This document shows positions 11,433 through 23,953 of a DNA stretch of 64,000 nt, in pieces. Position numbers and translations under genes: made by a program. Source of the DNA: Floccularia luteovirens (lineage: Eukaryota > Basidiomycota > Agaricomycetes > Agaricales > Squamanitaceae); contig VSJF01000010.1 in assembly GCA_009739215.1 (NCBI GenBank), positions 620,001-684,000 of the forward strand, written 5' to 3'. The notes under the pieces are model-generated. The model did no database searches. It was not told the DNA's origin and saw only the letters and a list, made by a program, of their open reading frames with translations. Within the stretch, counting starts at the first letter, position 1; every line of letters begins with the position of its first letter.

Positions 11433-13251
11433 AGGGGTGATATACATGAACCTGCATTCTATCCTTCCTAATGGTTTAATGACGCAAATACAGCCTATCA
11501 ATGTCGCGTCGCTGGGTTGGGGTGTGTTTCCGCGTTTCTGTCTTCATTTCCGATCTTGCACCCTATATTCTATGTTTTGGGTCGGTTCATAATATCCAGG
11601 AAGGGATTTCCAATCTACCAGTTCCTCCGGTGATGAATGTGTAGCTTTACAGAGTCGAACAATACCTAGTTCTATCACACTGTCATGGACTAGCTTGTTT
11701 TTTTTCCCTCGGAGTCATCCATGTATCATGATCTTTTTTGGTGTACATTCCATTCGCCATTTGCGTTTTCTTTGTCAATCCCTTTGTTCTGATTCATTCA
11801 TGCTATTTAAATCAATGCATTCATTCCCCTGATTTTCCTCCACGTTTATGTTCGAAATTTCTATAAACTCTTCTGTTATTCGTCACAGTGGAGTGAGGCG
11901 AGCTTCGGCCGACAATGTGCGGCCTTTGACTCGAAAACATATTTCGAAAGGTTCTCCGGTTTCAACCGATCTCTCACTTTTAAGATCCGGAGAAAGGAGA
12001 TAAAACAAGAAGACCCAGTTACTTGGAATGTGAATAGGATCCTATAGTTAGCTGTAAAGTTCAGACCCCCTTCGACCTCTTTTTTGACTCCTACGGAAGT
12101 TTTTCCGCGTTGACAGAATCATATGTCTTCCCAACTACCCGCGAACCAACTTTCAGGGTGCTGGTACATTCAAAGAGTATCTATAAAGAAACGGAAACTC
12201 CTTCTGCGGTTCGAAGGGGTGGTTCGTATCTCCGTACATCTGCGAGCCAGGAAAAGACAAGGTACGGGACACCGAAAGTCCCCGCACGTGAAACCGTACG
12301 GGTTCACCTGACAAAGTGGAAGTTGCCAAGCTCCACCGCAGTCAACATGCTGTTTGGACCCATAGAGGCTGGCACCTTGCTGCCAGTAGAGTATTCAGTT
12401 ACATTTAGTACTAAGAAGCGACGGACTCCCAGATACGGACTCCTTTAAGTAGGCTATAAAGTCCATTATACTTCCCTCTAAAACCGCATCCGTGTGTGTG
12501 TACCCTTCACCTTATGTTTGAATATGGTTTGGGTTGTAAGCCAGTTTGATTGCAGGACGAGGCCGCTTGGCAGCAATGATCTCAGCCTACCACCAGTGTG
12601 TTCGGACTATTCCTATGTATGGTTTTGACAGGAAAACTGGAGAAATTACGAAATTACACGTTATCAGAGGGTTCCATAATGGTTTAACACGAGTAGAACA
12701 GGAACGGGTAAAGGTTTACGGTATATTTCACAAGCTAATTAAGCCTCGAAATAAGAATTTTACCTTTTAAAGTTTCTGATCTAAGTCCCCGTGATTCAAG
12801 GTTTTACTGGCAAATAGTACTCCTCATATGTCGGATGCTCAAAAGAGTTTTGTTACAAAAAACAATCGAGATGATATGATATTATATTGTATGCAAATCA
12901 AGCGATACACAATGAACAGGGAGACAGTATGTAAAAGGAACGACAAAAGAGGAGTGTTGATGTAGTGTACTGTAGTATTAATATACGGGCAGAACCATTG
13001 TGAGAATGCATGGTCCATGTGCCGTGACAAGAGTTTACAAACGCCGACTTGGAAGGAGTGGAAGGTCGGATACTCACAGTGAGTGAGTCCGTCACAAAAC
13101 AAAAAGCGGAAAGAACGTGTGGAGTGAAGCATATAAAGATATGAATACGAATAAAATGAAAGGGGTGTTTGGTTTTGGTTTCACCATGGAAGGGCGAAAG
13201 AGATTGACGAAGAGGGCCATAGGGGAAGGAGGCAAGTAGGAACCCGGATGC
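11433..13251. other. Convergent intergenic region, no recognised gene
   Basis: This lies between the ends of a + gene and a - gene. Open frames at 12110-12448, 12546-12770 and 12839-13307 have no recognisable product. AT-rich 3' flanks are expected here. Confidence 0.4.
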
Positions 13252-15300
13252 TTATACAGCCACCTTCCCGGAAAATATAATGCCCTGCTCTTTAAGCGCT
13301 GCCTCAATCACTTTCATACCTTCTAATACCTTCTCTTCTTCCAACCTCTTCCCGATAATCTGGACGCCTAGGGGTAGCCCGTGCATCTTCTTTGCGTCAT
13401 ATACACTATATGCGCTTTTTGCTATCGAGGAAAAGCCTTTGTATTGTGAAGATGAAGAAAAATCATCTGGGAGTGCGTCTAACGCTTGGTCAACGAACGT
13501 GACCGGCAGGACACCCGCAGTGTAATCCAACTACACCGGGATAGAGGTGATGAATATAAACATACGATCCGAGGCGAGAATGCACTCACTAAGCTCGATA
13601 AAAATGTGTAGCCTGCGCTCATAAGCGTTGTTTTTTCTGAGGCACCCTTTTCTATTGCAGGCAACGCGTAGGGAACAGTCAGAATGAAATCCATTCCTTC
13701 GTCAGTTAATTTCTCGTGCCACTTGTGCTCTGTATTCATCTCTCTGTGCGACGATGTTGCGTTCTTCTAGGACTGTCTTGCGATTCATGATTCTGTAAAG
13801 TTCTGCGACTAGGGGGTCACGCAACCGACTAAGGAAAGCAAGTAATCTTTTGAGTATACGAGGCAAATTTAGGAGGCCGAGTATGGCTCGTGCTGCGGCA
13901 CTGACTACTTCATCCGGACGTAGGCTTTTCTGAAGCTGGTCACCTATGACGAGCATTAATAAACATCTCAGATAGATCGTTGATTTCATAGTTTCGTGCG
14001 TACCTCCATCAGAGAATAGTAACTGATAGCCAATCCTGCTGCCTTCAAGAATGTCTGGCGGGATGCTACTCGTGTTATATTGCTGGGTGGCGTCACAAAT
14101 ATAAAAAGTGTACTGACAAGTCAACAACTTCATGCCCTTGCTTCCGCAATGCTGTTACGACCATGGACAGCGCACGCCTGCATGCTGGTGTCGGGGGTAT
14201 TATCCCTGTCCGCTAATGACGTCAAGAAACTGATTCTGATGAAAGAAAAAAAGTAATCTTCACCATCATCCCACATAATTCCCCACTTCAGCTTGCGACC
14301 CACATCTGACAGATCGACCGGTTGCCATGGCAGGGGTATACACTGGTAGGTTTTTTAGTGAGATCAGGTTGGTCTAACAAGTTACCGGCTTACTGTGTGA
14401 TCATATTCCCAAGGTTTGGCATACACAACCGCCTTTATAAATTCGTGTAGGTCACTCAAAGTCCCAGCCATAGGTGAGGCAATGATGGGTACACCCTCCA
14501 AGCCAGGCCACTGACGACACCGAGCCCCATAGGGGAAACCTACCAGCACTTGCTTTGAGGCCCCATATCCCACAAAAGTGGGCAGGAATCCTAACACTCC
14601 CGGCCAAGTCAGTACCTATCTCGATTTTACTCCCGCCACATGCAACGAGAGCTCCACCTCCTCCTGTAGAGGCACCAGCAGAAAATTTATTGTTGTATGG
14701 ATTTGAGGTATAACCAAAAAGGTCGGATACTGTTTCAATAGCTAATAACCCAGTGGGAACCGTTGTCTTAGAAAGGATAAGCGCGCCAGCGTCTTGAAGC
14801 AGCCGAACGATGGCTGAAGAACGCCGAACGGGCCGATCAACATTGGACGAGAAGCCTATTGTGGTGTCGTGACCTGCTATATCGATTGTATCTGGAATGT
14901 AGACTCAAACGTCAGAGCACGGCGCTTTTGGTTTCCTTCAAAAAGAGACAATACAAACCTTTGATGCTTACCGGAACACCCATTAAAAGACGGTCACGAG
15001 TTGCATCTCCGGCACCTGTATCGGCGTCAACACCTGGACCCCAATTGGTGACAGATGGGGTGAGCAAAGCCTCGTCGAACATGATGTCTGTGATGCAGTT
15101 TGTTGCGGCATGTGCTCGGAGAGTGTTCTTTGCAAAAGTAAGCGCGATACTGGCTGGAGAAATAAGGCCGGATCTGCATTTTGAAACAAGCTGGGAAATT
15201 GAAAGAGATTGGATTTTTATTTCAGATAAGGAGAGTGGTTGTGTATAAACTGGCGGGAGCGAGTCAATTTTTGACTGCCGCTCCTTCTGCTTCCATGCGC
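13252..15300 (-). CDS. Amidase signature family hydrolase (acetamidase/FAAH-like) with a one-base frameshift
   Basis: Ser-cisSer-Lys amidohydrolase that cleaves small or fatty-acid amides. Reading the minus strand: the catalytic Lys in GVPVSIK (near 14965), the cis-Ser region SAGASTGGGGAL, the nucleophile Ser in GTDLAGSVRIPA, then FCGIWGLKASAGR, the PPTPACRRAL segment, LLDYTAGVLPVTFVD and the C-terminal GLPLGVQIIGKR. Seven introns of normal size join in frame. Just after ASAGR, in the G-run at 14532-14535 (plus strand), the frame shifts by one base: the continuation YGARCRQWPGLEGVPIIASP lies in another frame and remains open to the stop. This is a young pseudogene or a homopolymer sequencing error. 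The 5' end is unresolved: no in-frame ATG precedes LLYSAWKQKE, so a short first exon probably lies near 15370-15400. Confidence 0.87.
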
Positions 15301-17819
15301 TGTACAAGAGATGTTCACCCCACGTGTCGAATAAAAGTTATAGTATAACAGTAATTGAAAACACTGACCATGCGCGTTGGTGAGCAGATTCTGAGAAAGA
15401 AAATAACATGTATGGTGGTCCTTTTCTAAAGAAAATGAGAGGGATGCTGTCACTGGGCGATCTTATAGGTGGTGATAATCCGAGGACTTTACGTAAAGAA
15501 GTGGAAAAAAGTTAAAGGGAGGAGGCGTCGACAGCGGGAAACGAGGTTTAAATTCACACTAAGGACTGCAAAGTTAGAGCATCGAAAAACCAAATCGCTA
15601 TCCCAGTCACTCTTAAGTATAAGAACAGAAGCTCTTTCCATCCCTGCGTCGGCAAGGGCCGGTGACTACCTCTCCTGGTACTTTGATGCCTATGCTTTCA
15701 AAAGGGGTAACCATAAGATGAAACAAATTCGGTTTTGTATAAGAATGCCCTTTTAACTTCCATGTGCGTCGTCCCCAGGATCATCCCAAATTCAACGTGC
15801 AAGTTATGGAGCACTTCAATCGGCCGGTGCTCTGTTCCATTCGACATCTGCGCATCTAATCTTCCCGTTAGCACGAAATCGCATTTGCATCATATGATTC
15901 ATATCCTACATTATTCTTAATCACCAATAGAAGGCCAAGGTACGAAGAGAAGTTGCAACGTCAATTATCTGCGGCGCAACTACGAAGCCTTCTGGAAAAA
16001 GAGCTAGAAAGTCTAACGAACGTCAAAGAATGTGCTTCTAATAAACTTCCAATAAGAGTTGTCATCGTCCTAATTGAAAAAGACATATCCACTCAGTTAT
16101 TAACTCATGTGACAAACGTACCATGAACTTGCTTTGCATTCTGTCATTGCCGAGAGTTTTATTGGTGTAACCAAAAATCGTCAGGTCCGGTCTCTTGGTG
16201 AGCAAAGTAGGCACTGTTGAGTCACAAGGGCATAGTGGCGTCTCCATTGCACCCCGTTGTGTATATATATCGGACAATGTGGGTATTGAATTTAATCAAT
16301 TCGATATTTCCCTCGTTCCAGTGATGAAAAGGGTTATATTTCCTACGATCACAGAAGTTGACCGGCATCTTGAAGTTTTTCTACGCATTATTGCTTAAAG
16401 GGACCCTGCTCCGATTGTATAAGTATATGATGCAGCCACAACATCGATATCAGAGATAACTAGCAGTCGTAGTTCCGTTGTAGCGCTTGCTCTTTGACCA
16501 TCAAAGTGAATGTGCTGTGGCCCATTGAAACCTATCAGAGAAGATTGTGGGAGTAAGACGCCTCATAGCTCAGCTTCCAGGGCGTGTGTGGATCTTGGTG
16601 GAGTCGCAGGCCCTAGGGTAAGTGGAACAACACACTAGCAATCTGAAGGTGGGAATCAAAGCGGGCCGGGATTTATAGTGTAGCAAGCTTACAACTCTGC
16701 TAAGCCACGATAATCTGCAACCCCATATAGACTTGCGCTGTTAAAAAGCAGATCATGTTCTCTACTAAGCAGTCATATGAATTCATATCAGGGCCATCTC
16801 AAAAGTTGTTGTGAAAATCATGTAAGCTTTCAGTTAAAGGATAGGAGATGCTTCTGGTGTCAGAGAACCAGAAGAGAGGAGACCGAAGTAAACGCAATAC
16901 AGATTCAACAACGGCCTAGGTCAGTGGCGAAGTGCGTCGTATATTATATTCCGTTGTATTGGGTAAAAAGCCTGTTTCATCACGCATTAATCTGTGATTT
17001 GGTGAAAGATGTGGTATGAATGTGATAGAATGCAAGTCTTGTAGGATATGTTCCATGCACTAAAAGGAACAGATCCTCGACGAGAATGATAATTGAAAAC
17101 CAGCATCAAAGCCACAAAATTTAGTTCTCGAAATTGACCCTCTTTTCAGCTGTTTCCGGATACCGCCACAACCCCACAATGTACCGTAGGCAGTTCCGAT
17201 GCAGTGGTTTGTATTGATCACCTTCGCAAAGGGCAGCGATGATAAGGATAATATTTAGACGGGAAACTTTACAGTTCTTTTTTATTTTCCATTGTCATCT
17301 AAAAATGTTGTGCCATAATGTTCATGTGCTCGTAGCCTCGTTATTTCCACCATCAACTGATGCCTTACGTTGTGTTCTGATTTCAAGGTGTAAAAGTTCC
17401 CTGATATTATCTGGAATGGCCTCGATGTGTTGCCAAAATTGCTGTAGAACCTTCATGGGAAAACAGCTTCCTTACCTGTGCAGTCCCATAAGCTTCGAGA
17501 CCGGGGTGAAGAGCTGTTATTTTGATCGATAGGTCTTTAAATAGACAGTGATTGATTGTCCTCGTCCTCATAATAGCGTAACCTAGTCATAATGACCAAA
17601 CGTACCGTCGATAACTGGGTTCCTCTTACAAGTTAGGGGATGACTGTAATTACATTTGTTTGTCATTTACCTAGACAATAAACAAAGTGTGTCAGTATGC
17701 TGAAAATAATCTACATGAATAGTACAGAATATACATTTACTTGCAATATTAAGATACATATAATTCAATAGTATCAGCCCTTTGAAGACAAGACATCCTT
17801 TGGTTAGAATATTTCTATC
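15301..17819. other. Long intergenic stretch, no recognised gene
   Basis: It probably contains the amidase first exon and promoter at 15.3-15.45 kb. The rest has only short open frames on both strands (for example 16777-17019 and 17239-17532) without family motifs. I see no repeats in common with the 19-42 kb array. Confidence 0.4.
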
Positions 17820-18829
17820 TTACGACATGTCCATGTCGTCACTCAAATCAGTTAGCTGTCTTCCTCGTTCCTCCGTATCGCTCCAATTATAAAGTTCTTC
17901 CTCCGTGATGTCCTCAAAGTCAGCTATAGCCGCGCGCCTTGCGCACTCTTCTGCATACTCGACAAGCTCTTCGTCGTCAAGGTCAACTGGGGTGTGATCC
18001 TCATACACAGGCGGTCCATTTCCGCGCGGAGTAGCGGAGGTCGAGTGTTCTAGAACAGATATTCCCCCCCAAAAAGCAAAACAGTGAGTCAACCTAGGAG
18101 CATAAATTTTACCGCGTAAACCAAACTCACGCGCAAGTTCTTGCTCCCAATTACTGATGTCTTCCATATCCGGGTCAAAAGAAGATCCGACTTCCTGTGA
18201 ATAAGAGAGTTTGAATGAGCGGTCCTTTTTTCTGTTCATGTTCTCCATAATCCGTCGAAACAGCTACGGGTCATTACTGTCAACATGAGCCTAAAAAAAG
18301 CTGGAAAGATGTGGACCTCATCTTGCATAATATCATCATCGTCCTCCTCCTCATCCTCGTCGTCCATTGCTTCGTCGAACCCGTCACTACTAAACTGACT
18401 TGGTCCAGTATATCTCCGTCCTTTGATAGCCTTCGCCCGCGCCTTGGCAGCCCTTTCTAAACACCGAGCCCGAAACTTCTCTCTGAGAAATGATTTTTGG
18501 GGGTCATCTCCTGACGACGTGAACGCGCGTCTTATCGTACTATTTCCTCCGCTGAATACGGAACCACCACTGCTGTGTATGATACGAGAAATGGAGGGAC
18601 TGAGCGGGACAGGAGAGTGCGCGGGTGTACTTGGGATGCGAGATTTGTATTGGGAACGCCGACGCGATTGGGATCCACTAAGTGGAGATCTTTCGGGGCT
18701 ATCCGATGAGGCCAAGGGTGACGAGTTCGATGGACGTTGTATCAAATGTAACGGATATCTCGCATTGCTTATGCGAGAGTGTACAGGGGTCGAAGGGCAG
18801 AGAGTAAGGGGACTTGATGAAGGTTGCAT
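17820..18829 (-). CDS. Hypothetical acidic/serine-rich protein
   Basis: Not recognised. Three exons read from ATG 18829: a Ser/Pro/Arg-rich first part (SPLSGSQSRRRSQYKSR, TPAHSPVPLSPS), a basic helix FLREKFRARCLERAAKARAKAI, then a very acidic run DEDEEEDDDD; after an intron of about 50 nt LFRRIMENMNRKKDRSFKLSY; after a second intron an acidic tail with DLDDEELVEYAEECARR and ITEEELYNW ending in MDMS. Composition suggests a nuclear, disordered protein, which is inference only. Introns have canonical ends and join in frame (MQDE to LFRRI; QELA to STSATP). The coding assignment rests on the open frames and these splices. Confidence 0.65.
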
Positions 18830-19151
18830 GCAGAAGTTTGAATACTTTTGAATGTGTCATCCTAGTTTTCAGTCGCGCCATGTCACGGCGTGACAATTCG
18901 CGTCGAAGGGTATTAGAATTTTTTAAATTTCTATCGTTTTACATTAATTATTAGATAAAATCTGATAGTGCCGCTATAAAAACAATCATACAATTGGTAA
19001 CACAGTAGAGTTTACAACACGTTCTAAGATATAGACATAGATGATGGCGCAACGGTGTATATAAGGTGTGGAAACAGTCAAGCCTGATTTCGCATCCAGA
19101 CCATCACTACTAACTTGCGGTATTATACAAACCAACCAGGTAAGTCGAAAG

Positions 19152-20202
19152 TCATCCGAACTGAAGATCATGGTTCTCTGGGCGGCGGGAGTTTTTATTA
19201 TTGCCCAATCGGATGAGATTGCATGCTTTATGACCTTGAATAAGTGGTTCAGATTTTGCGCGTAGTATGTCTGGAATGAAGTGTAGGTGTTATGTAACAA
19301 TTTGTGATGTCAAATCTCACGCTGTTCGATCTGGTGTGAACTGCCCTAGACTAAACGCGTTTGCGAGAGACTGCCGTACTGTACAGGTATCTAGTTGCTT
19401 ATATACTGTAGGATAGAAGTAAATGGGATAATCTACAGTCCATGCAGTCTGGTCGGAGCTATTTCATATGATAAGACTTGTCCACAAGTCTCATAATAAA
19501 CTAAAAAGGAAATACTACGCGTGGTGGTCACGGTGTTTGGGAAGCATGCGTGTCCGTTATCGCTACATGTTACTTTGTGACTTCAGGATTCCGAAGATTA
19601 AGCATCTGTCGCGACATCAAGACAGAAGATATCCTTCAACATCAGTTAATACCGCTCCAGATGCTCGAAGATTAAGATTAATACTGACACGTTTGTAAAA
19701 GAGGTCACAGAACCGCGATTGACTGGCTAGGTTCCAATTGTTATACCGAACCACAAAAAAAGTAGTGAGCATGACTCACTGAGCTGAGCTGATAAGACGA
19801 TGAGCCACGGGATAGACACTATGTAGTGATTGCTCACCAAAGTGTTAGTATATTTAATCGCTGCCATGTTGGCTCTATCGGAAATGGAATGTATCAGGGA
19901 TTTTGATGGTATATGGACGATGAAGACGAACAAATAATAGATTAATCCTAATTCGAGCCTCGTTTCAGTTCGAGCAAATGATCTGGTTCCCAGACACGTA
20001 CCATCACGAAGGGTTAGCATCAGAGGTTTGCCCTTGTCAATCGATGAAATCTTAATGTTTTGTGGAATATGGTCATCCCAAAAATCAAAGTATCATATGC
20101 CAGCAGGATAACCCACAAATTACAATGTCGTATTGTCTATATATTATATATGACTACACTTCTGGAATGAGGGAAATAATTCTTACTAATAACGCTGTGT
20201 GG
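19152..20202 (-). pseudogene. DUF6533 array fragment 0 (3' half only, interrupted)
   Basis: Only the exons downstream of the 8-nt exon remain: LTLRDG, the short ELGLIYYL exon, the NMAAIKYTNTLV region, the 9-nt exon at about 19774 and the last exon with a mutated ISRQMLNL motif near 19600. The last exon is split: its 3' part is at 19152-19274 and its 5' part at 19570-19640, separated by roughly 290 nt of unrelated sequence where intact copies have about 30 nt. The 5' side ends abruptly at the SINE-like sequence at 20203. Confidence 0.75.
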
Positions 20203-20290
20203 CTGTAGTAGCTCACTGGGTAGGTGGCAGGCATAGGCAGTGGAATAGTAACCGGTTGGGGGTTCAAGTTGACGCCGCTGAGGTGGCAGT
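20203..20290 (+). repeat. tRNA-like (SINE-like) sequence
   Basis: An A-box-like TAGCTCACTGGGTAG (20209-20223) is followed about 40 nt later by a B-box-like GGTTCAAGTTGAC (20261-20273), the layout of an RNA polymerase III internal promoter. No clean acceptor stem or anticodon arm can be folded, so it is not a functional tRNA gene. It sits exactly where DUF6533 homology in fragment 0 stops, and non-array sequence continues to about 20375, consistent with a tRNA-derived SINE insertion or a recombination joint. Confidence 0.4.
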
Positions 20291-20559
20291 TGGTGTGAAT
20301 GACTTTCATTGTCAGATGCTTCATCAGTACTGCCTTCTCAATGCGGCCAGAGAAATTTGACACATATTGTCGTTTCACACTAATTACTGAAATACATAGT
20401 AGAGTTTGCTGGATATCCCGAGATATAGAAGTATAGATAATAGCACGGCAGTGTAGGAAAATATATAGAAGCAACCAGGCCTGATTTCGCATCAAAAAGT
20501 CATTATTATTATAATATACTCAAAAGGAAATTCATAAACCAACCAACTAAAGTTCAAAA

Positions 20560-22046
20560 TCATAAGAGTTCACAGTCATGGTTCTCTGGGTTGCAGAATG
20601 TACGACCGTATATAAGTTCAGATTTCATGTGTATTTTGTCTGAGTTCAGGATCCCGAAGGTTGAACATCTGTCGTGATATCAAGACCGATGACATCCTTA
20701 ACCATTAGTTAATATCTATCCAGACGGTCGAAGAGTAAGATTGATACTGACACATTTGCAAAAGGGGCCATAAATCCACGATTGGCTGGCTAATTTACCG
20801 TCACTGTTACACTTGCGGTACAAAGCAAAGTAGTGGGCATGACTTACTGGCACTTTGCTGAGCTGATAAAATGATGAGTTACAGGATAGACACTATGAAG
20901 CACCGCTTACTAAAAGTGTTAATATGGTTGCCAGATTCGTTGCCTATGATGGCTCTTTCAAAAATGGAACATGTCAGGGAATTTAAGTAGTAATATGATA
21001 TGAATGATGAAAACGGACAAATAATACATTAAATCCTAATTTGGAGCCTCACGTCAGCTCGAATAAGTCATCTGGGTCCTGGACACATACCATCACGAAG
21101 GATCAGCGTCGTGAGGTTTGCCCTTGTCAGCCGATTAGATCTTAATGTCTTACAGATGGTCATCACAATAATCAATGTGTCGAATACAAGCACGAAGCCC
21201 CACAAAGCCGCATCGCCTATGTTGGATATTAGACTTCTCGGATGAATGATATGTTTCTTATGAATTGAGCTGTGTATGGAACCATGAATTAGTTAGATCC
21301 ATAGTCCGAAAAATATCCACCTTACACTGTGTGATTGAGCGGTATTTCGCAGCCCACATAGTTTAGAGGGTTATTATCTGACTTCCCAGTGATTAGAGTC
21401 CACTAGACACAGCAGAAATACTCTAGTTGGAGTGAAGATTTTGGGTGAAGGGTACTTACGCAGACAGCTACAATGCCAATAACGGGGATAACCATGAGTA
21501 AAGCCAAAACATAGCGATTTCGATCGTACAGCGCATAAATGCGCATCATAAGCCAGCCTGAGTATGATGTATTATGTATAACGACTATGTGTGATAGATT
21601 GGGGACAGGACGCACTCGAAGCCACGGCTTGAATAGCTATTGCAAGGACCTGATGGAAAAGCTGGAGTTGATTACATCTAATAGGGCCAAAATTATTAAT
21701 GCCTTAGGTGCTAGTAGGTGTGAGGAATGCTGACATCTGTAATACACCTGCGTTATTTAGTATTCTTGGGAGAATCAAGCAATTGGACTCACGATTCCTT
21801 TCTCTGGAAACCAAGCAATCCAGAAGTATTCGAAGATGACGGGAATGTGGCCGAACAACGTTAGATAACGGTTGACGTAGAAAAGGAAAGAAGCCAAGTT
21901 CAACTTGCGCGTTGCCCAGAAGCGTTCTACTTCTTGGTTAATTGTTATGGCGTATTCATAAACAAGGATGGCTACATCATATGAAGCCTTGAGCACAGTG
22001 GCACACAGAAGCAGGCTATAGGCTTACAGATTGATATTAAAGCCAT
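20560..22046 (-). pseudogene. DUF6533 array copy 1 (splice donor lost, last exon deleted in part)
   Basis: ATG at 22046 followed by the shared first exon; DUF6533 domain exon at about 21789-21970 (SYDVAILVYEYAITINQEVE, NRYLTLFGHIPVIFEYFW); then GWLMMRIYALYDRNRYVL, WTLITGKS..YVGCEIPLNHT, the 8-nt exon at 21262-21269, and a good ALWGFVLVFDTLIIVMT exon. The donor after the 8-nt exon reads AT instead of GT (plus-strand 21260-21261), where other array copies keep GT. The last exon lacks a block between the LNLRDPE motif and the stop that copies 3-8 have, and the 16-nt exon equivalent has gained a base. Together these suggest a pseudogene. Confidence 0.75.
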
Positions 22047-22807
22047 GTAACGATTTGGGCTCCTGCTCACAACTGAAACCGATTAGAGGTCGTAATAAAA
22101 AGAAATGGATATACTGACAAGGATACGACTTCCATCGTTCTTTCCTCTTTCCTAGAGTGCGATTCCTCGCAAGCATACACATGAATAGTGCATGGTAGTT
22201 ATAGTTAAGGAGAAACTGTCCAAAGTTGCTAGCGGTCACGGCCGGTTGGGGTTGAGATGATGACTCGGAAGTGATTTGTAGTAGGTCTGTTCTGGTGCAA
22301 TAAGTGATGTGTTTCTAACCCATATTCTTCACAGTAGTTCCCATCACTGACTAGTATTGTTACACAGTTCAAAAGATTGGAAACGTCTTCAATCTCACCT
22401 CATATCATGTTCGGAAACGATCCAGGAATAGATAGGACCGGCTTCACATTGTCTTGATCGAAAAATAGCTAATTCCAGGATTTTTGACTGATTGAACAAG
22501 TTAAAATAAGAGACTGCAAAATCATAACTTAGCAGGACTTCGCCATAAGTATCTTTATTCAGTTCCATAAACTCCCATGACTCTACAAAGCACTTAACAA
22601 GCCTCTTAGTTCTTCGTCAATTTTGTTCACGTCGAATAGTACATGGGATTTTCTCCAGAAAGGACTGTAATGTGGCGCTGTTCCTATCTAAGCCCTACAC
22701 TGAATCAGTACTGAATGTAACTGTTTATGATATGAGGTGAAAATAAACATACTTCCACCCTTTTGAACTCTGTACCAATAATCAGTGATGGGAGCTATCG
22801 GGTGAGA

Positions 22808-23067
22808 AGTCAACTGCGGATCTATGACCCCTTTTGCACATGTGTCAGGATCAATCCTACTCTTCTGCCATCTGGATATGTAATAACTAATGATCAAAGG
22901 TATCTTCCGTCTTGATGTCATGTTCAATCTTCGGGATCCCAGACTCACAAATGCTATCCGCAAAATCGGAATTTGTTATCAACGATCATAGATACTACAG
23001 TCTCATCTGAATGGGCAATCATGGAAACTCCCGGTGATCCAGAGACCATGATCGTGAACTAGGATGA
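22808..23067 (+). pseudogene. DUF6533 internal-deletion derivative (copy 2a, inverted)
   Basis: Plus-strand upstream spacer (22510-22800) runs directly into the two last exons of the unit (SNCGSMTPFA-like, then a damaged VMFNLRDPRLT motif), so nearly the whole gene body has been deleted. The stop context matches other copies at 23065-23067. It belongs to the inverted block. Confidence 0.7.
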
Positions 23068-23953
23068 TTTTGGACTCTACTTGGTTACGTTGTAAGTTTT
23101 CAGCATCACTGTGATGGATAAGGGTGCGAAATCAAGCTTGATTATTTCCGTATTTTAGTTGTCGTGCCATTATCAATATCTCGGGACGTCTGACAAACAC
23201 TACTGTGTTACTAATTGACATAGCAAGTAATATCTGAGATTATCATTTTTTCTGCGTAAAGCGTTGTCCATCAATGCCTGTAATCCAGGAGCATTCACAT
23301 ACCTAGACTTCAAAAGATGCTCATGATGTATCGATTAAATCTCAGATCAAACTGCTATGATATGATGGTCAGGCAGGTGCTAGGTGAGTTAGTGATAGCA
23401 TCAATGCAAAATCATGGCGGACTTCGCCACCAGCATCTTTATTCAGTTCCATAAACTCCCACAACACCACAACACCACAAAGCGCTGAAAGACGTCTTTG
23501 ATTCATGCTTAGTTCTCAGTCAATCGTGTTCACATTGAATAGCATATAGGATTTTCCACAGAGACGACAATGTGACGCCGTTCCTATTTATGCCCTGCAC
23601 TGGATCAGTTCCGAACGTAACTGTTCATGACACAGATGAGAATAAAGACACTTTCAACTCTGAAGTGATGAGAGCTACTGGGTCCGAAATACATCATATT
23701 CAACATGACAAGTAACTAACTTACTGATCACTTCATCATCTCAATTCCCAACTGATAGTGATTACTAGCAACCCTCGATCCTTCCTCCTCGACTATAAAA
23801 ACCATGCCCTATGTAGGTGTATGGTTCCAAGGGTTCCAAGGAATCGCGCCCTAAGCAAAAGAAGGAACAATGGAAGTCGAATTCCTGTCAGTCCATTTCT
23901 TTTAGATACAACCTCTAAACATTCTCATTGCGAAAAGGAATCCGAACCGTTGC

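Noticed and set aside
12110..12770. Open frames of 74-112 codons as a gene
   Set aside because: No recognisable domain, no supporting introns and no clear promoter; left as unexplained intergenic sequence.
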